Notes: generated by a model from the sequence alone, not told the origin. Shown: positions 9,506-20,661, numbered from the stretch's first letter. The stretch: DNA of 64,000 nt from Pseudomonas sp. B21-015 (GCF_024749285.1 NZ_CP087196.1:5580001-5644000), one strand, 5' to 3'. A program made the numbers and translations.

Positions 9506-10354
9506 ATGCCGAATCTACGTCTCGCCGATTTGACCGCCGAAATCGAAGCCAACGTGCGCCGTGCGTTGCTCGAGGACATCGGCAGCGGCGACATCACCGC
9601 GCAACTGATCCCGGCCGAACGCCTGGCCAAAGCCACCATCATCACCCGCGATGCGGCTGTCATCAGCGGCACCGCGTGGGTCGATGCCGTGTTTCGGCAG
9701 CTGGATCCGCGGGTCGCCGTGCACTGGCAGGTGAGCGATGGCGAACGGGTAAAGCCCAATCAGGTGTTGTTCCACCTCGAAGGCCCGGCACGCTCGCTGC
9801 TTACGGGCGAGCGCAGCGCACTGAATTTCCTGCAACTGCTTTCCGGCGTGGCCACTCGCGCGCAGTACCTGGCCGATTTCGTCGCCCAAACCCAAGTGAA
9901 GCTGCTCGATACCCGCAAAACCCTTCCGGGGCTGCGTCTGGCCCAGAAATACGCCGTGACGTGCGGCGGTTGCCATAACCACCGCATCGGCCTGTATGAC
10001 GCCTTCCTGATCAAGGAAAACCATATCGCCGCCTGCGGTGGCATCCCTGAGGCTATCGCTGCCGCGCACAAGATCGCCCCGGGCAAACCAGTAGAGATCG
10101 AAGTAGAGAACCTGGCGGAGCTCAAAGAAGCCCTGGCGGCGGGTGCCGACATCATCATGCTCGATGAGCTGAGCCTGGACGACATGCGCGAAGCCGTGCG
10201 CCTGAACGCCGGCAAGGCAAAACTGGAAGCCAGCGGCGGCATCAACGAAAACACGCTGCTGCCAATCGCCGAAACCGGGGTGGATTACATTTCGATTGGT
10301 GCGATGACCAAGGATGTGAAGGCGGTAGACCTGTCGATGCGTTTAAGCCTCTGA
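9506..10354 (+). CDS. nadC: Nicotinate-nucleotide diphosphorylase (carboxylating), quinolinate phosphoribosyltransferase
   Basis: 282-aa enzyme converting quinolinate and PRPP to nicotinate mononucleotide in de novo NAD synthesis. Conserved substrate-binding sequences are present: RKTLPGLR near residue 140, [27 protein letters not shown], and the C-terminal [17 protein letters not shown]. The ATG at 9506 (MPNLRLADL) is chosen; an upstream in-frame ATG at 9434 precedes the promoter and is unlikely. Confidence 0.96.
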   Translation: MPNLRLADLTAEIEANVRRALLEDIGSGDITAQLIPAERLAKATIITRDAAVISGTAWVDAVFRQLDPRVAVHWQVSDGERVKPNQVLFHLEGPARSLLTGERSALNFLQLLSGVATRAQYLADFVAQTQVKLLDTRKTLPGLRLAQKYAVTCGGCHNHRIGLYDAFLIKENHIAACGGIPEAIAAAHKIAPGKPVEIEVENLAELKEALAAGADIIMLDELSLDDMREAVRLNAGKAKLEASGGINENTLLPIAETGVDYISIGAMTKDVKAVDLSMRLSL

Positions 10355-10376
10355 TCGAGAAAACGCCCGTTTCAAA

Positions 10377-10465
10377 TGTGGGGGCGGGCTTGCTCGCGAA
10401 AGCGGTGAGTCAGGCGACATTTACGTCGACTGATACGCCCTCTTCGCGAGCAAGCTCGCTCCCAT
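10377..10465. repeat. Paired REP element
   Basis: Inverted REP units GGGGGCGGGCTTGCTCGCGA and TCGCGAGCAAGCTCGCTCCC separated by about 40 bp, between convergent nadC and the next gene. Confidence 0.85.
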
Positions 10466-10468
10466 AGA

Positions 10469-10774
10469 TCAGACCACCAGATTATTCATCTCGCAGTACT
10501 CTTCCCACTCGACGCCCAACACCTCGGCCGCTTCCTTGTGCAGCGCCAGGCGCGCGGCCTCGTACTCTTCGGGGCTTGAGGTGTACTTGAGCGTCAGCTC
10601 CCACGGCTGCAAGCCCTGGGATTCAGCCTCATCCTCGAATGCCCACTGGATCTGGTCTTTCTGATCGTCGGCGGGCAAGTCCTTGATCTCTTCCATCAAT
10701 TCATGCGCGTCCAGCGCGTACTTCTTGAGGGCTTCTTCGTGTCTGGCTTCTTGGGTCAATTCTTTAACGGTCAT
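10469..10774 (-). CDS. Small acidic protein, DUF6388-like
   Basis: 101-aa soluble, strongly acidic protein (many Glu and Asp, no Cys pairs). It resembles the pseudomonad family named DUF6388 in current annotation; I assign that from recollection of the pattern, not a search. No catalytic motif, signal peptide or membrane helix is visible. It is a single gene on the minus strand, flanked by a REP pair. Function unknown. Confidence 0.7.
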   Translation of the reverse strand: MTVKELTQEARHEEALKKYALDAHELMEEIKDLPADDQKDQIQWAFEDEAESQGLQPWELTLKYTSSPEEYEAARLALHKEAAEVLGVEWEEYCEMNNLVV

Positions 10775-11076
10775 GGCGTTCTCGCTGATCTGGGGAATGG
10801 AAGATGGATCTGGATCATCAAGGATCTCTCTGACGCAAAGAAACCGTTTGAAGCCCGGTTTGTCTGGCCTTCAGAACCATTCGGGATCATCTGAAAACTG
10901 CTGGGCGATGCTCATGCAGGCAACGAATATAGGACGTTTTGCCGATGATTTACACGGGTCTTTACATCTATCCCACAAAAAGCTGCGTGCGAGAGGATCT
11001 GAAGACCTCGGGAACATAAATCCAAATCCCAAGTCATAGCGATGTGCCATGTCGGCACTTCACAAGGACCCCAGTG
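10775..11076. other. Intergenic region without recognised features
   Basis: About 300 bp between divergent genes. It should contain both promoters, but none stands out. No hairpins or repeats were noticed. Confidence 0.5.
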
Positions 11077-11622
11077 ATGCGCAGTTTTTCGAAGCTTTCG
11101 TCTACCCGGCTTGCCACCGCTACCCTGCTGCTCGGCAGCCTGACATTGGCCAGCGCCGCTCAAGCGGCTGTCGAAGTCACCTCTGACCCTTCGCTGTACT
11201 CCGACAAAATCTCCGCCCTCCACAATTCATTCGGCAAGGACACACTCGTCAGAACCAGCGTCAGTATCGATGATCTGGAAAACCTGCAAAAAACCGTGAA
11301 GGCCAATGCCAGCGAACTGGAAAGCCAGAAGCGCACCATCAGCGAGCAGGCCCGTCAGATCGAAGAACTCAAACGCAACAGCGGTTCCAGCTCCAACTCC
11401 AGCAGCAAGGAGATTGACGATCTCAAGCGCACGGTCAATGAACAGGAACGCGACCTGAATAGCCTCAGCAAGCAAGTGGAAGAGCTAAAGCGCAACAGCG
11501 GTTCCAGCTCAAGCTCGAACAACAGCGAAATTTCCAGCCTCAAACGGGAGATCAGCGATCAGGATCGCGCGATGGATCAGCTCAAGCGCACCGTCGAGGA
11601 TCTGAGCAGAAAGGTGAAGTGA
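11077..11622 (+). CDS. Secreted/periplasmic coiled-coil protein with serine-rich linkers
   Basis: 181-aa hypothetical protein. A Sec signal peptide with cleavage after LASAAQA (near residue 31) is followed by a short domain (VTSDPSLYSDKISALHNSFG). From about residue 55 there are three heptad-rich helices beginning with similar words (LESQKRTISEQ, IDDLKRTVNEQ, ISSLKREISDQ). They are separated by two nearly identical linkers, VEELKRNSGSSSSS and IEELKRNSGSSSNS. This is an internal tandem duplication. The ATG at 11077 is chosen for its AAGG box at 11064. Predicted to be a rod-like periplasmic or surface oligomer; function unknown. Confidence 0.75.
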   Translation: MRSFSKLSSTRLATATLLLGSLTLASAAQAAVEVTSDPSLYSDKISALHNSFGKDTLVRTSVSIDDLENLQKTVKANASELESQKRTISEQARQIEELKRNSGSSSNSSSKEIDDLKRTVNEQERDLNSLSKQVEELKRNSGSSSSSNNSEISSLKREISDQDRAMDQLKRTVEDLSRKVK

Positions 11623-11631
11623 AGAAGAGAA

Positions 11632-11707
11632 TGGTGCCCGAGACAGGAATCGAACCTGCGACCTTCGCGTTACGAGTGCGCTGCTCTACCGGCTGAGCTA
11701 CACGGGC
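11632..11707 (-). tRNA. tRNA-Thr (anticodon CGT)
   Basis: 76-nt cloverleaf with encoded CCA. The acceptor stem is GCCCGTG/CTCGGGC-type, the anticodon loop is CTCGTAA, and the T-arm is GGTTCGATTCC. It is a lone gene on the minus strand. Confidence 0.96.
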
Positions 11708-11761
11708 TGTGGGCTAAACCTAGCACTGGCTTCGGGGTCCGGCAACTTGGCGCACCGCAAA

Positions 11762-11836
11762 ATCAAAAGATCGCAGCCTTCGGCAGCTCCTACATTGGGC
11801 TTGTGTAGGAGCTGCCGAAGGCTGCGATCTTTTGAT
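11762..11836. repeat. 33-bp perfect inverted repeat
   Basis: Arms 11762-11794 and 11804-11836 are perfectly complementary around a 9-nt loop. Each contains GATCGCAGCCTTCGGCAGCT, a repeat common in P. fluorescens group intergenic DNA. It lies beyond the pnp terminator. Confidence 0.9.
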
Positions 11837-11848
11837 CTTCCTGCACAT

Positions 11849-11887
11849 AAAAAAATGCCCCGCCGTTTTCACGGCGGGGCATTTTTA
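11849..11887 (-). terminator. Rho-independent terminator of pnp
   Basis: Stem ATGCCCCGCCG/CGGCGGGGCAT with a short TTTTC-type loop and A/T runs on both sides, so it can work in both directions. It lies 32 bp after the pnp stop. Confidence 0.9.
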
Positions 11888-11918
11888 TAACGTTGAAGCG
11901 GTCAGGCTAAGGGGGTGA

Positions 11919-14024
11919 TTAAACGCCCGAAGCCTTGGCTGCTGCTACGTCTTTGATGGACAGCTTGATACGGCCGCGGTTGTCCACGTCCAGTACCAGA
12001 ACTTCCACTTCCTGGCCTTCTTTCAGAATGTCGGTCACTTTCTCTACGCGAGCATCGCTCAGCATCGAGATGTGAACCAGACCGTCCTTGCCCGGCAGGA
12101 TGTTGACGAATGCGCCGAAGTCGACGATGCGCTCAACCTTACCGACATAGATCTTGCCGATTTCAGCTTCAGCGGTGATGCCCAGAACGCGCTGACGTGC
12201 CGCTTCAGCCGCTTCCTTGGTTTCGCCGAAGATCTTGATCGAGCCGTCGTCTTCGATGTCGATCGAAGCCTTGGTCTCTTCACAGATCGCACGAATGGTC
12301 GCGCCGCCTTTACCGATGACATCACGGATTTTGTCGGTGTCGATTTTCATCGCGATCATGGTCGGAGCGTTTTCCGACAGCTCGGTACGCGACTGGCCAA
12401 TGATCTGGTTCATCTGACCGAGGATATTCAGGCGCGCTTCCAGGGCTTGGCCCAGAGCGATTTCCATGATTTCTTCGGTGATGCCCTTGATCTTGATGTC
12501 CATCTGCAGCGCGGTCACACCCTTGGCGGTACCGGCTACTTTGAAGTCCATGTCGCCGAGGTGATCTTCGTCGCCCAGGATGTCGGTCAGAACAGCGAAT
12601 TTCTCGCCTTCTTTAACCAGACCCATGGCGATACCGGCAACCGGTGCCTTCATCGGCACACCGGCGTCCATCAGAGCCAGCGAAGCGCCGCAGACCGAAG
12701 CCATGGAGCTCGAACCGTTGGACTCGGTGATTTCCGACACTACACGGATGGTGTACGGGAACACGTCGGCAGCAGGCAGCATGGCCTGAACCGAACGACG
12801 GGCCAGACGGCCGTGACCGATTTCACGACGACCAGCGCCACCCATGCGACCACACTCGCCCACCGAGAACGGAGGGAAGTTGTAGTGCAGCATGAACGGG
12901 TCTTTTTTCTCGCCTTCCAGGGTGTCCAGCAGTTGTGCATCACGGGCGGTGCCCAGCGTCGCGACGACCAGAGCCTGGGTTTCGCCACGGGTGAACAGCG
13001 CCGAACCGTGGGTCTTCGGCAGAACACCGACTTCGATGTTCAGTGGACGTACGGTGCGGGTGTCGCGACCGTCGATACGTGGCTTGCCGTTAACGATGTT
13101 TTCGCGAACGGTGCGGTATTCGATTTCACCGAACGCCGCTTTGACTTCGCTGGAAGAAGGCTGACCTTCTTCACCGGACAGCTTGGCAACCACCTGGTCT
13201 TTCAGCTCGCCCAGACGTGCGTAACGGTCGGCCTTGACGGTGATGGTGTAAGCCTGGGAGATCGCCTCGCCGAACTCGGCGCGGATAGCGCCCAGCAGTT
13301 CGGTAGCTTCAGCCTGAGGAGCCCAGGTCCAGGTTGGCTTGGCAGCTTCGGCGGCCAGTTCTTTAACGGCGTTGATCACCACCTGGAACTCGTCGTGAGC
13401 AAACAGTACCGCGCCCAGCATCTGGTCTTCGGTCAGCTCTTTAGCTTCCGATTCAACCATCAATACCGCTTCCGAAGTACCGGCAACGACCATGTCCAGG
13501 CTCGACGCTTTCAGTTGTTCGTAAGTCGGGTTCAGCAGGTAGCCGGTGCTTTCGTGGAACGCAACGCGGGCAGCGCCGATCGGGCCATCGAAAGGAATGC
13601 CGGAGATGGCCAGGGCAGCCGAGGTACCGATCATCGCAGCGATGTCCGGATCGGTCTTCTTGCTGGTGGAAACGACGGTGCAGACAACCTGCACTTCGTT
13701 CATGAAACCTTCTGGGAACAGCGGACGGATCGGACGGTCGATCAGTCGGGAAGTCAGGGTTTCTTTCTCGGAAGGACGGCCTTCGCGCTTGAAGAAACCG
13801 CCAGGGATCTTACCGGCAGCGTAAGTCTTTTCCTGGTAGTGAACGGACAGAGGGAAGAAGCCCTTGCCTGGATCGGCTTGCTTGGCACCGACGACGGTCA
13901 CCAATACGCTAACGTCGTCGTCAACGGTGACCAATACTGCGCCGGAGGCTTGACGGGCGATACGGCCAGTCTCGAGGGTAACGGTCGACTGACCGAACTG
14001 GAATTTTTTGATTACCGGGTTCAC
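11919..14024 (-). CDS. pnp: Polyribonucleotide nucleotidyltransferase (PNPase)
   Basis: 701-aa phosphorolytic 3'-5' exoribonuclease and part of the RNA degradosome. Two RNase PH domains span residues 1-540, with the helical domain between them. They are followed by a KH domain ([17 protein letters not shown]) and an S1 domain ([20 protein letters not shown]). The start is a GTG at 14024 behind AGG. It lies downstream of rpsO on the same strand, as in most gammaproteobacteria, with a long hairpin between them that fits the RNase III site used for pnp autoregulation in E. coli. Confidence 0.97.
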   Translation of the reverse strand: MNPVIKKFQFGQSTVTLETGRIARQASGAVLVTVDDDVSVLVTVVGAKQADPGKGFFPLSVHYQEKTYAAGKIPGGFFKREGRPSEKETLTSRLIDRPIRPLFPEGFMNEVQVVCTVVSTSKKTDPDIAAMIGTSAALAISGIPFDGPIGAARVAFHESTGYLLNPTYEQLKASSLDMVVAGTSEAVLMVESEAKELTEDQMLGAVLFAHDEFQVVINAVKELAAEAAKPTWTWAPQAEATELLGAIRAEFGEAISQAYTITVKADRYARLGELKDQVVAKLSGEEGQPSSSEVKAAFGEIEYRTVRENIVNGKPRIDGRDTRTVRPLNIEVGVLPKTHGSALFTRGETQALVVATLGTARDAQLLDTLEGEKKDPFMLHYNFPPFSVGECGRMGGAGRREIGHGRLARRSVQAMLPAADVFPYTIRVVSEITESNGSSSMASVCGASLALMDAGVPMKAPVAGIAMGLVKEGEKFAVLTDILGDEDHLGDMDFKVAGTAKGVTALQMDIKIKGITEEIMEIALGQALEARLNILGQMNQIIGQSRTELSENAPTMIAMKIDTDKIRDVIGKGGATIRAICEETKASIDIEDDGSIKIFGETKEAAEAARQRVLGITAEAEIGKIYVGKVERIVDFGAFVNILPGKDGLVHISMLSDARVEKVTDILKEGQEVEVLVLDVDNRGRIKLSIKDVAAAKASGV

Positions 14025-14154
14025 GGTGTCCTACCTTCTTTGTGGCTCTTGGGGAACTTGTCTTCTTGCGAAATTCTTGGGCAATGCCGGGAATCGGCCC
14101 GACTTTCATTGTCCAGGTAAAGCAGGTATCCAGATAAAACTTGAGGCTGGGAGC

Positions 14155-14192
14155 CTGTCATGCGCCAGCGGAAACCCGCTGACGCACGACAG
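14155..14192 (-). promoter_or_regulatory. Long hairpin between rpsO and pnp
   Basis: A stem of about 17 bp with a few mismatches and a GTTT-type loop (plus-strand CTGTCATGCGCCAGCGG... pairs with CCGCTGACGCACGACAG). It is in the position of the E. coli rpsO-pnp processing hairpin cut by RNase III. No T-run follows, which argues for processing rather than termination. Confidence 0.6.
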
Positions 14193-14219
14193 ACAACCAA
14201 CCTCTAGCGCAATCGCTTA

Positions 14220-14489
14220 TTAGCGACGCAGACCCAGGCGAGCGATCAGAGCGCTGTAACGGCTCACGTCCTTGCCTTTCAGGTAGTCCAGCAGCTTACG
14301 ACGCTGGTTTACCATGCGGATCAGACCACGACGGGAGTGGTGATCTTTACCGTTGGCCTTGAAGTGACCTTGCAGTTTGTTGATGTTGGCGGTCAGCAGT
14401 GCAACTTGCACCTCTGGCGAACCAGTGTCACCAACAGCTTGCTGGTAGTCAGCTACGATTTGAGCTTTTTCTTGAACGTCGAGAGCCAT
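14220..14489 (-). CDS. rpsO: 30S ribosomal protein S15
   Basis: 89-aa S15, full length, with the conserved rRNA-contact segments [17 protein letters not shown] and [20 protein letters not shown]. It binds 16S rRNA early in small-subunit assembly. It lies between truB and pnp on the minus strand. Confidence 0.98.
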   Translation of the reverse strand: MALDVQEKAQIVADYQQAVGDTGSPEVQVALLTANINKLQGHFKANGKDHHSRRGLIRMVNQRRKLLDYLKGKDVSRYSALIARLGLRR

Positions 14490-14604
14490 GAGGCAATCCT
14501 TTTATCAGGAAACCATCCAAGGGACGGTTTCAACAGGCCAGGGACAAATCCCTGTATCTAAAAATGAGTAGTGACCGTGCCTGTTAACAGCCACCCTCGT
14601 CCGG

Positions 14605-15522
14605 TCATTCTGACCGAATCAGTCGACGCGGCGCGATGCGCCCGTCTTCGCTCACTTCACCGATACCGATGAAGCGACCATTGTGATCCTGTACCCGTAC
14701 CATGCCGAACTTCGGTGCATCCGGGGCGCGTACCGGTTGGCCGTTGAGCCAGTAAAACGCGCTGTGTTCCGAGAACTGCAACAGCGGCCAATCCAGCAGG
14801 CCGCTGTCCGATGGCATCAGGAAACGGTCGACCGCTTCGTTACCGCCTTCGGCATGTACCGCTTCCAGCTCTTCCAGAGTGACGGTCTGTGCAAGCGTGA
14901 AAGGCCCGGCCTGGGTACGTCGCAATTCAGCCACGTAAGCACCACAACCGAGTTGCTCACCGATATCTTCCACCAGGGTGCGGATATAGGTGCCTTTGCT
15001 GCAATCTACCGCAAGCCGCGCAGTATCACCCTCAAAGGCCAGTAATTCCAAGCGCGCAATAGTAACAGAACGCGGTTCGCGCTCCACTACCTCACCTGCA
15101 CGAGCCAGCTTGTACAGCGGCTGACCGTCGCGCTTGAGCGCCGAGTACATCGGCGGTATCTGACTGATTTGCCCACGAAATTTCGGCAGCACAGCTTCCA
15201 TGTCGGCGCGACCAACGGTCACCGGGCGCTCCAGCAAAACTTCACCTTCGGCATCCGCCGTGGTGGTGGTCTTGCCCAGTTGCGCCAGGGTTTCATAACC
15301 CTTGTCGGAATCGAGCAGGTATTGCGAGAACTTGGTGGCCTCGCCGAAGCACAACGGCAGCACGCCGGTGGCCAGCGGATCGAGACTGCCGGTGTGCCCG
15401 GCCTTCTCGGCATTGAGCAACCAGCGGACCTTCTGCAACGCCGCGTTGGAGGTGAACCCCAGCGGCTTGTCGAGCAGGATGATGCCGCTGACGTTACGAC
15501 GGATACGTTTGACCTGAGCCAC
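14605..15522 (-). CDS. truB: tRNA pseudouridine(55) synthase TruB
   Basis: 305-aa enzyme forming pseudouridine 55 in the T-loop of tRNAs. The catalytic Asp48 lies in [12 protein letters not shown]. The motif [10 protein letters not shown] near residue 17 and the C-terminal PUA-like domain are present. Its ATG is 3 bp after the rbfA stop, indicating an operon with rbfA and infB. Confidence 0.97.
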   Translation of the reverse strand: MAQVKRIRRNVSGIILLDKPLGFTSNAALQKVRWLLNAEKAGHTGSLDPLATGVLPLCFGEATKFSQYLLDSDKGYETLAQLGKTTTTADAEGEVLLERPVTVGRADMEAVLPKFRGQISQIPPMYSALKRDGQPLYKLARAGEVVEREPRSVTIARLELLAFEGDTARLAVDCSKGTYIRTLVEDIGEQLGCGAYVAELRRTQAGPFTLAQTVTLEELEAVHAEGGNEAVDRFLMPSDSGLLDWPLLQFSEHSAFYWLNGQPVRAPDAPKFGMVRVQDHNGRFIGIGEVSEDGRIAPRRLIRSE

Positions 15523-15525
15523 CGA

Positions 15526-15927
15526 TTACTCCTTGGCGTCTTCGGGTTCAGCCGCTACCGGGTGCTGATTGTCTTCAGCCACCGCACGTTCGATCAGGGC
15601 CGACAGGTGCGCGCCACGCACGACGCTTTCGTCGTAGTGGAAGTGCAACTGTGGAACGCTGCGCAACTTCATTTCGCGGGCCAACTGCATGCGCAGGAAA
15701 CCGGCGGCGGAGTTGAGCACTTTAATGCTTTGCGCGATGTCTTCGGCGTTGTCCTGCCCCATCACAGTGATGAAAATCTTGGCGTGACCGACGTCACGGC
15801 TGACTTCAACAGCGGTAATGGTGACCAGACCGACGCGCGGGTCTTTGACTTCACGACGGATCAGCTGTGCCAGCTCACGCTGCATCTGATCGCCGATACG
15901 TTGGGTACGGCTATATTCTTTTGCCAT
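15526..15927 (-). CDS. rbfA: 30S ribosome-binding factor RbfA
   Basis: 133-aa KH-like ribosome maturation factor needed for late 16S processing and growth in the cold. N-terminus [20 protein letters not shown] and the helix-kink-helix region match the family. It lies between infB and truB as usual. Confidence 0.97.
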   Translation of the reverse strand: MAKEYSRTQRIGDQMQRELAQLIRREVKDPRVGLVTITAVEVSRDVGHAKIFITVMGQDNAEDIAQSIKVLNSAAGFLRMQLAREMKLRSVPQLHFHYDESVVRGAHLSALIERAVAEDNQHPVAAEPEDAKE

Positions 15928-15981
15928 GTCTTGTTACCTGTTACTGCCCCACGGTGAAACCCGTGTGGTCTGAAAGCGGCA

Positions 15982-16015
15982 AACGCCCGGCCTGACAGAA
16001 GCCAGACCGGGCGTT
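15982..16015 (-). other. Intergenic hairpin between infB and rbfA
   Basis: Inverted repeat AACGCCCGGCCTG...CAGACCGGGCGTT, stem about 13 bp with one mismatch. It has no T-run, so it is more likely an RNA-stability or processing structure than a terminator. Confidence 0.55.
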
Positions 16016-16086
16016 GCGTTTAGAGTCCGACTGATGCGCCGCGCAGTTGCATGCGGCTGGACATCACGGCTCTTGAAGTGCGCGAG

Positions 16087-18606
16087 TTAGAGGCTGCGAG
16101 CAACCTGAACCTTCTCGAAGACTTCGATCTTGTCACCGACCTTAACGTCGTTGTAGCTCTTCACGCCGATACCGCATTCCATGCCGGCACGTACTTCGGA
16201 AGCGTCATCCTTGAAGCGGCGCAGGGATTCCAGCTCGCCTTCGAAGATAACGATGTCTTCACGCAGTACACGGATTGGACGGTTACGGTGAACAACACCT
16301 TCGATAACCATGCAACCGGCGATCGCGCCAAACTTCGGCGAACGGAACACGTCACGCACTTCAGCGGTACCCAGGATGTTCTCGCGAACATCGCTGCCCA
16401 GCATACCGGTGAGGGCTTTCTTGACGTCTTCGATGATGTCGTAGATCACGTTGTAGTAACGCATATCCAGACCTTCCTGCTCGACGATCTTGCGAGCGCC
16501 GGCATCGGCACGCACGTTGAAGCCAAACAGTACAGCATTGGAGGCCAGTGCCAGGTTGGCGTCGGACTCGGTGATACCACCAACACCGCCACCGACCACA
16601 CGCACTTGCACTTCGTCGTTACCCAGGCCGTTCAAGGCACCGTTCAACGCTTCCAGCGAACCACGGACGTCGGATTTGAGGACGATGTTGAGCGTCTTCT
16701 TCTCTTCCTGACCCATGTTCTCGAAGATGTTTTCAAGCTTGCCAGCGTGAGCACGGGCCAGTTTGACTTCGCGGAACTTGCCTTGACGGAACAGAGCCAC
16801 TTCACGGGCTTTCTTCTCGTCGGCAACCACGCTCATCTCGTCGCCAGCGTCCGGGGTACCGTCCAGGCCGAGGATCTCGACAGGGATGGAAGGACCGGCT
16901 TCCTTGATTGGCTTGCCGTTCTCGTCGAGCATGGCGCGAACGCGGCCATAGTTCGAACCGACCAGCACCATGTCGCCTTGGCGCAGAGTACCGTCCTGAA
17001 CCAGAACGGTTGCAACCGGACCACGACCTTTGTCGAGACGGGATTCAACCACAACGCCACGGCCAGGAGCCGAAGGGGTCGCTTTCAGTTCGAGAACTTC
17101 AGCTTGCAGCAGAACAGCTTCGAGCAACTCGTCCACACCAGTACCGACTTTCGCCGAAACCGATACGAACGGGGTGTCGCCGCCCCACTCTTCCGAGGTC
17201 ACGCCGTGAACCGACAATTCGCTACGGATGCGATCGAGATCGGCGCCCGGCTTGTCGATTTTGTTCACTGCAACAACCAGCGGAACACCGGCAGCCTTGG
17301 CGTGCTGAACGGCTTCAACGGTCTGCGGCATGACGCCGTCGTCCGCTGCAACCACCAGGATCACGATGTCGGTCGCCTTGGCACCACGGGCACGCATGGC
17401 GGTAAACGCGGCGTGACCAGGCGTGTCGAGGAAGGTGACCATGCCGCGTTCGGTTTCAACGTGGTACGCACCGATGTGCTGGGTGATACCGCCGGCTTCG
17501 CCAGCCGCTACCTTGGCACGACGGATGTAGTCGAGCAGCGAGGTCTTACCGTGGTCAACGTGGCCCATTACGGTCACAACCGGTGCACGGGAGAACGCTT
17601 CACCTTCAAATTTCAGGGACTCGGCCAGGGAATCTTCCAGGGCGGTGTCGCTGACCAGGGTCACTTTGTGGCCCAGCTCTTCGGCAACCAGTTGAGCAGT
17701 TTCCTGATCCAGTACCTGGTTGATGGTCGCTGGGGTACCCAGTTTGAACATGAACTTGATGATTTCAGCAGCCTTGACCGACATCTGCTGGGCGAGATCG
17801 CCAACAGTGATGGTCTCGCCGATCTTCACTTCGCGCACAACAGGGCCGGTTGGGCTCTGGAAACCGTGGGCGTTGCGTTTCTTCAGCTTGGCCTTGCCGC
17901 GACCACCACGACGGAAGCCATCGCTTTCTTCGTCGGTAGTACGTGGCGCAACACGTGGAGCAGGCGCTTTTTCCTTGACCGAAGCACGATGAGGAGCGTT
18001 TTTGCGCTCGCCATCGCCACTGCCACGACGATTGTTATCGTCGGCACGTGGTTTGTCCGGACGACGCTGTTCGTCGCGTTTGCGAGTGTCGGCTGCAGGT
18101 GCAGCGGCCACGACCGGCGCGCTTTCACGCACGGGTTCGGCAACCGCAACAGGCGCTGCGACAGCTTCGGTAGTCGCGGTTTGCGCAGCAGCAGGCTGGC
18201 GACGCGCTTCTTCTTCGGCGCGACGCTTGGCTTCTTCTTCAGCCTTCTGACGTGCAGCATTTTCTACTGCGCGACGTTCTTCCAGTTCGCGTTTGCGCTC
18301 GGCTTCGATTTCTTCCGGGCTGCGCTGTACGAAAACTTTCTTTTTACGGACTTCAACGCTGATGCTTTTGCTGCCAGCAACACGCAGGGTGCTAGTGGTT
18401 TTACGCTGCAGCGTGATCTTGCGTGGTTCTTCCACTTTCGCCTTGTGGCTGCTTTTCAAGTGAGTCAGCAAAGATTGCTTCTCACTGTCAGTCACATGTT
18501 CTTCGGCGGCGGTGTGCGGCAGACCTGCCTCACGCATCTGCTGCAACAGGCGCTCTACCGGTGTTTTGACCTCATCGGCCAGTTGTTTCACCGTGACTTG
18601 CGTCAT
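16087..18606 (-). CDS. infB: Translation initiation factor IF-2
   Basis: 839-aa GTPase that brings fMet-tRNA to the 30S subunit. It has an N-terminal IF2 domain ([20 protein letters not shown]), then a low-complexity charged Ala/Glu/Arg linker (residues about 90-250) and a second IF2_N segment. The G domain has [20 protein letters not shown] and NKIDKPGAD, followed by domains II-IV. Length is normal for Pseudomonas. Operon order rimP-nusA-infB-rbfA-truB is conserved. Confidence 0.98.
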   Translation of the reverse strand: MTQVTVKQLADEVKTPVERLLQQMREAGLPHTAAEEHVTDSEKQSLLTHLKSSHKAKVEEPRKITLQRKTTSTLRVAGSKSISVEVRKKKVFVQRSPEEIEAERKRELEERRAVENAARQKAEEEAKRRAEEEARRQPAAAQTATTEAVAAPVAVAEPVRESAPVVAAAPAADTRKRDEQRRPDKPRADDNNRRGSGDGERKNAPHRASVKEKAPAPRVAPRTTDEESDGFRRGGRGKAKLKKRNAHGFQSPTGPVVREVKIGETITVGDLAQQMSVKAAEIIKFMFKLGTPATINQVLDQETAQLVAEELGHKVTLVSDTALEDSLAESLKFEGEAFSRAPVVTVMGHVDHGKTSLLDYIRRAKVAAGEAGGITQHIGAYHVETERGMVTFLDTPGHAAFTAMRARGAKATDIVILVVAADDGVMPQTVEAVQHAKAAGVPLVVAVNKIDKPGADLDRIRSELSVHGVTSEEWGGDTPFVSVSAKVGTGVDELLEAVLLQAEVLELKATPSAPGRGVVVESRLDKGRGPVATVLVQDGTLRQGDMVLVGSNYGRVRAMLDENGKPIKEAGPSIPVEILGLDGTPDAGDEMSVVADEKKAREVALFRQGKFREVKLARAHAGKLENIFENMGQEEKKTLNIVLKSDVRGSLEALNGALNGLGNDEVQVRVVGGGVGGITESDANLALASNAVLFGFNVRADAGARKIVEQEGLDMRYYNVIYDIIEDVKKALTGMLGSDVRENILGTAEVRDVFRSPKFGAIAGCMVIEGVVHRNRPIRVLREDIVIFEGELESLRRFKDDASEVRAGMECGIGVKSYNDVKVGDKIEVFEKVQVARSL

Positions 18607-18633
18607 GCACTTCTCTCCTCAGGCCGCGCCTAA

Positions 18634-20115
18634 TTACTCGAACCAGTGGGCTCGGGCGGCCATGATCAACTTGCCGGCACGATCATCGTCAATGCCGTCG
18701 ATGTCGAGCAGGTCGTCAATAGACTGCTCGGCCAGGTCTTCGCGGGTAATTACGCCGCGCACCGCCAGTTCCATCGCCAAATCCTTGTCCATGCCCTCAA
18801 GCGAGAGCAGGTCTTCGGCCGGATGGGCGTCTGCCAGCTTTTCCTCAGTAGCGATGGCTTTGGTCAACAAACGATCCTTGGCGCGAGCGCGAAGCTCGTT
18901 GACGGTTTCTTCGTCAAAGCCGTCGATGTTGAGCATTTCTTCCAACGGTACGTAGGCAATCTCTTCCAGGCTGGTGAAGCCTTCATCTACCAGCACCTGC
19001 GCCAGGTCTTCGTCGACTTCCAGCTCGTCGATGAAGTTGCGCAGGATGTCGCCGGTTTCTGCTTGCTGCTTAGCCTGGATGTCCGATTCGGTCATCACGT
19101 TCAGGGTCCAGCCAGTCAACTGGCTGGCCAGACGCACGTTCTGACCACCGCGACCGATGGCCTGAGCCAGATTGTCTGCGCCAACGGCGATGTCCATTGC
19201 ATGGGCATCTTCGTCAACGATAATTGCCGCCACTTCAGCCGGCGACATTGCATTGATCACGAACTGAGCCGGGTTATCGTCCCACAGGACGATGTCCACA
19301 CGCTCACCACCCAACTCGCCGGACACTGCCTGGACGCGCGAACCGCGCATACCGATGCAAGCGCCTTGCGGGTCGATGCGTTTGTCCTTGGAGCGGACCG
19401 CAATCTTGGCGCGCGAACCCGGGTCACGGGATGCAGCCATTACTTCGATCAGGCCTTCAGCGATTTCCGGCACTTCGATTCGGAACAACTCGATCAGCAT
19501 TTCCGGCGCGGTACGCGACAGGATCAGCTGCGGGCCGCGGTTCTCGGTGCGGATTTCCTTGAGCAGCGCACGCAGACGCACGCCAACCCGGAAGGTTTCA
19601 CGGGAGATGATGTCTTCACGGGCCAGCAACGCTTCAGCGTTGTTGCCCAGGTCGACGATCACGTTGTCGCGGGTAACTTTCTTCACGGTGCCGGAGATGA
19701 TTTCCCCCAGGCGCTCGCGATAGGCGTCAACAACTTGAGCACGCTCGGCTTCGCGAACTTTCTGCACAATGACTTGCTTGGCAGTCTGTGCAGCAATGCG
19801 GCCGAACTCGATGGACTCGATCTTTTCTTCGACAACGTCACCGACCTTGGCGCCGGGATGCGTTTCTGCAACCTTGCTCGGCCAGGTTTCAATAGCCGGA
19901 TCGTCCAGATCGGCTTCTTCGACGACCGTCCAGCGACGGAATGTCTCATAAGCACCGGTGTGGCGATTGATTTCCACACGCAGATCGACTTCGTCCTCGA
20001 AACGCTTTTTGGTAGCAGTGGCCAGAGCCAGCTCCAGCGCTTCAAAAATTACGTTTGCCGGTACGCCCTTTTCATTGGATACCGACTCAACAACCAGCAG
20101 TACTTCTTTGCTCAT
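18634..20115 (-). CDS. nusA: Transcription termination/antitermination protein NusA
   Basis: 493-aa RNA polymerase-binding factor. N-terminal domain, S1 domain ([18 protein letters not shown]), two KH domains ([20 protein letters not shown]) and two C-terminal acidic repeats ([22 protein letters not shown]). The start is the ATG at 20115 (MSKEVLL); seven upstream codons in frame have no ribosome site. The gap to infB is 27 bp. Confidence 0.97.
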   Translation of the reverse strand: MSKEVLLVVESVSNEKGVPANVIFEALELALATATKKRFEDEVDLRVEINRHTGAYETFRRWTVVEEADLDDPAIETWPSKVAETHPGAKVGDVVEEKIESIEFGRIAAQTAKQVIVQKVREAERAQVVDAYRERLGEIISGTVKKVTRDNVIVDLGNNAEALLAREDIISRETFRVGVRLRALLKEIRTENRGPQLILSRTAPEMLIELFRIEVPEIAEGLIEVMAASRDPGSRAKIAVRSKDKRIDPQGACIGMRGSRVQAVSGELGGERVDIVLWDDNPAQFVINAMSPAEVAAIIVDEDAHAMDIAVGADNLAQAIGRGGQNVRLASQLTGWTLNVMTESDIQAKQQAETGDILRNFIDELEVDEDLAQVLVDEGFTSLEEIAYVPLEEMLNIDGFDEETVNELRARAKDRLLTKAIATEEKLADAHPAEDLLSLEGMDKDLAMELAVRGVITREDLAEQSIDDLLDIDGIDDDRAGKLIMAARAHWFE

Positions 20116-20162
20116 CGTACGCCTCGCCTTTCGCAAGCCATTGGATCCGCGGGATCCGCGTC

Positions 20163-20621
20163 TCAGTCAAAACTGGGAATAATGTTGGCCTTGTCGATCA
20201 TATCGATCGGCAACAGGAACTCATGGTCTTCAACCTGCACCACGACGTCCTGCTCTTCTACACCGCGCAGAAGGCCCTGAAAGTTGCGCCGGCCTTCAAA
20301 AGGCGAGCGCAGCTTGATCTTCACTTGTTCACCGGCAAATTTTGCAAACTGCTCAAGAGTGAACAGTGGGCGTTCCATGCCAGGCGAGGAAACTTCAAGG
20401 GTGTATTCAACGGCGATAGGATCTTCAACATCCAGCACACCGCTGATCTGGCGACTGACGATGGCACAATCGTCCACCAGTACGCCGCCTTCTTTATCGA
20501 TATAAACGCGCAACATTGAGTGGCGACCTTGAGCCGAAAACTCAATACCCCAGCATTCATAGCCTAGGGCCACGACCACCGGGGCCAGCAAGGCCTGCAA
20601 CTCTTCTAGCTTGCTCGACAC
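20163..20621 (-). CDS. rimP: Ribosome maturation factor RimP
   Basis: 152-aa factor for 30S maturation. GTG start at 20621 is preceded by GAGGGGG at 5 bp, and the resulting N-terminus ([15 protein letters not shown]) matches pseudomonad RimP. A longer frame to 20732 would run through a terminator hairpin and is rejected. First gene of the rimP-nusA-infB operon. Confidence 0.96.
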   Translation of the reverse strand: MSSKLEELQALLAPVVVALGYECWGIEFSAQGRHSMLRVYIDKEGGVLVDDCAIVSRQISGVLDVEDPIAVEYTLEVSSPGMERPLFTLEQFAKFAGEQVKIKLRSPFEGRRNFQGLLRGVEEQDVVVQVEDHEFLLPIDMIDKANIIPSFD

Positions 20622-20661
20622 CTGAACCCCCTCGTGCATGTATGTGCATGCTGTGCAAAAT

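Noticed and set aside
16051..18633. An 860-codon plus-strand frame opposite infB, and similar long frames opposite pnp, nusA, dnaK and ftsH
   Set aside because: All mirror conserved genes codon for codon and lack ribosome sites or family motifs.
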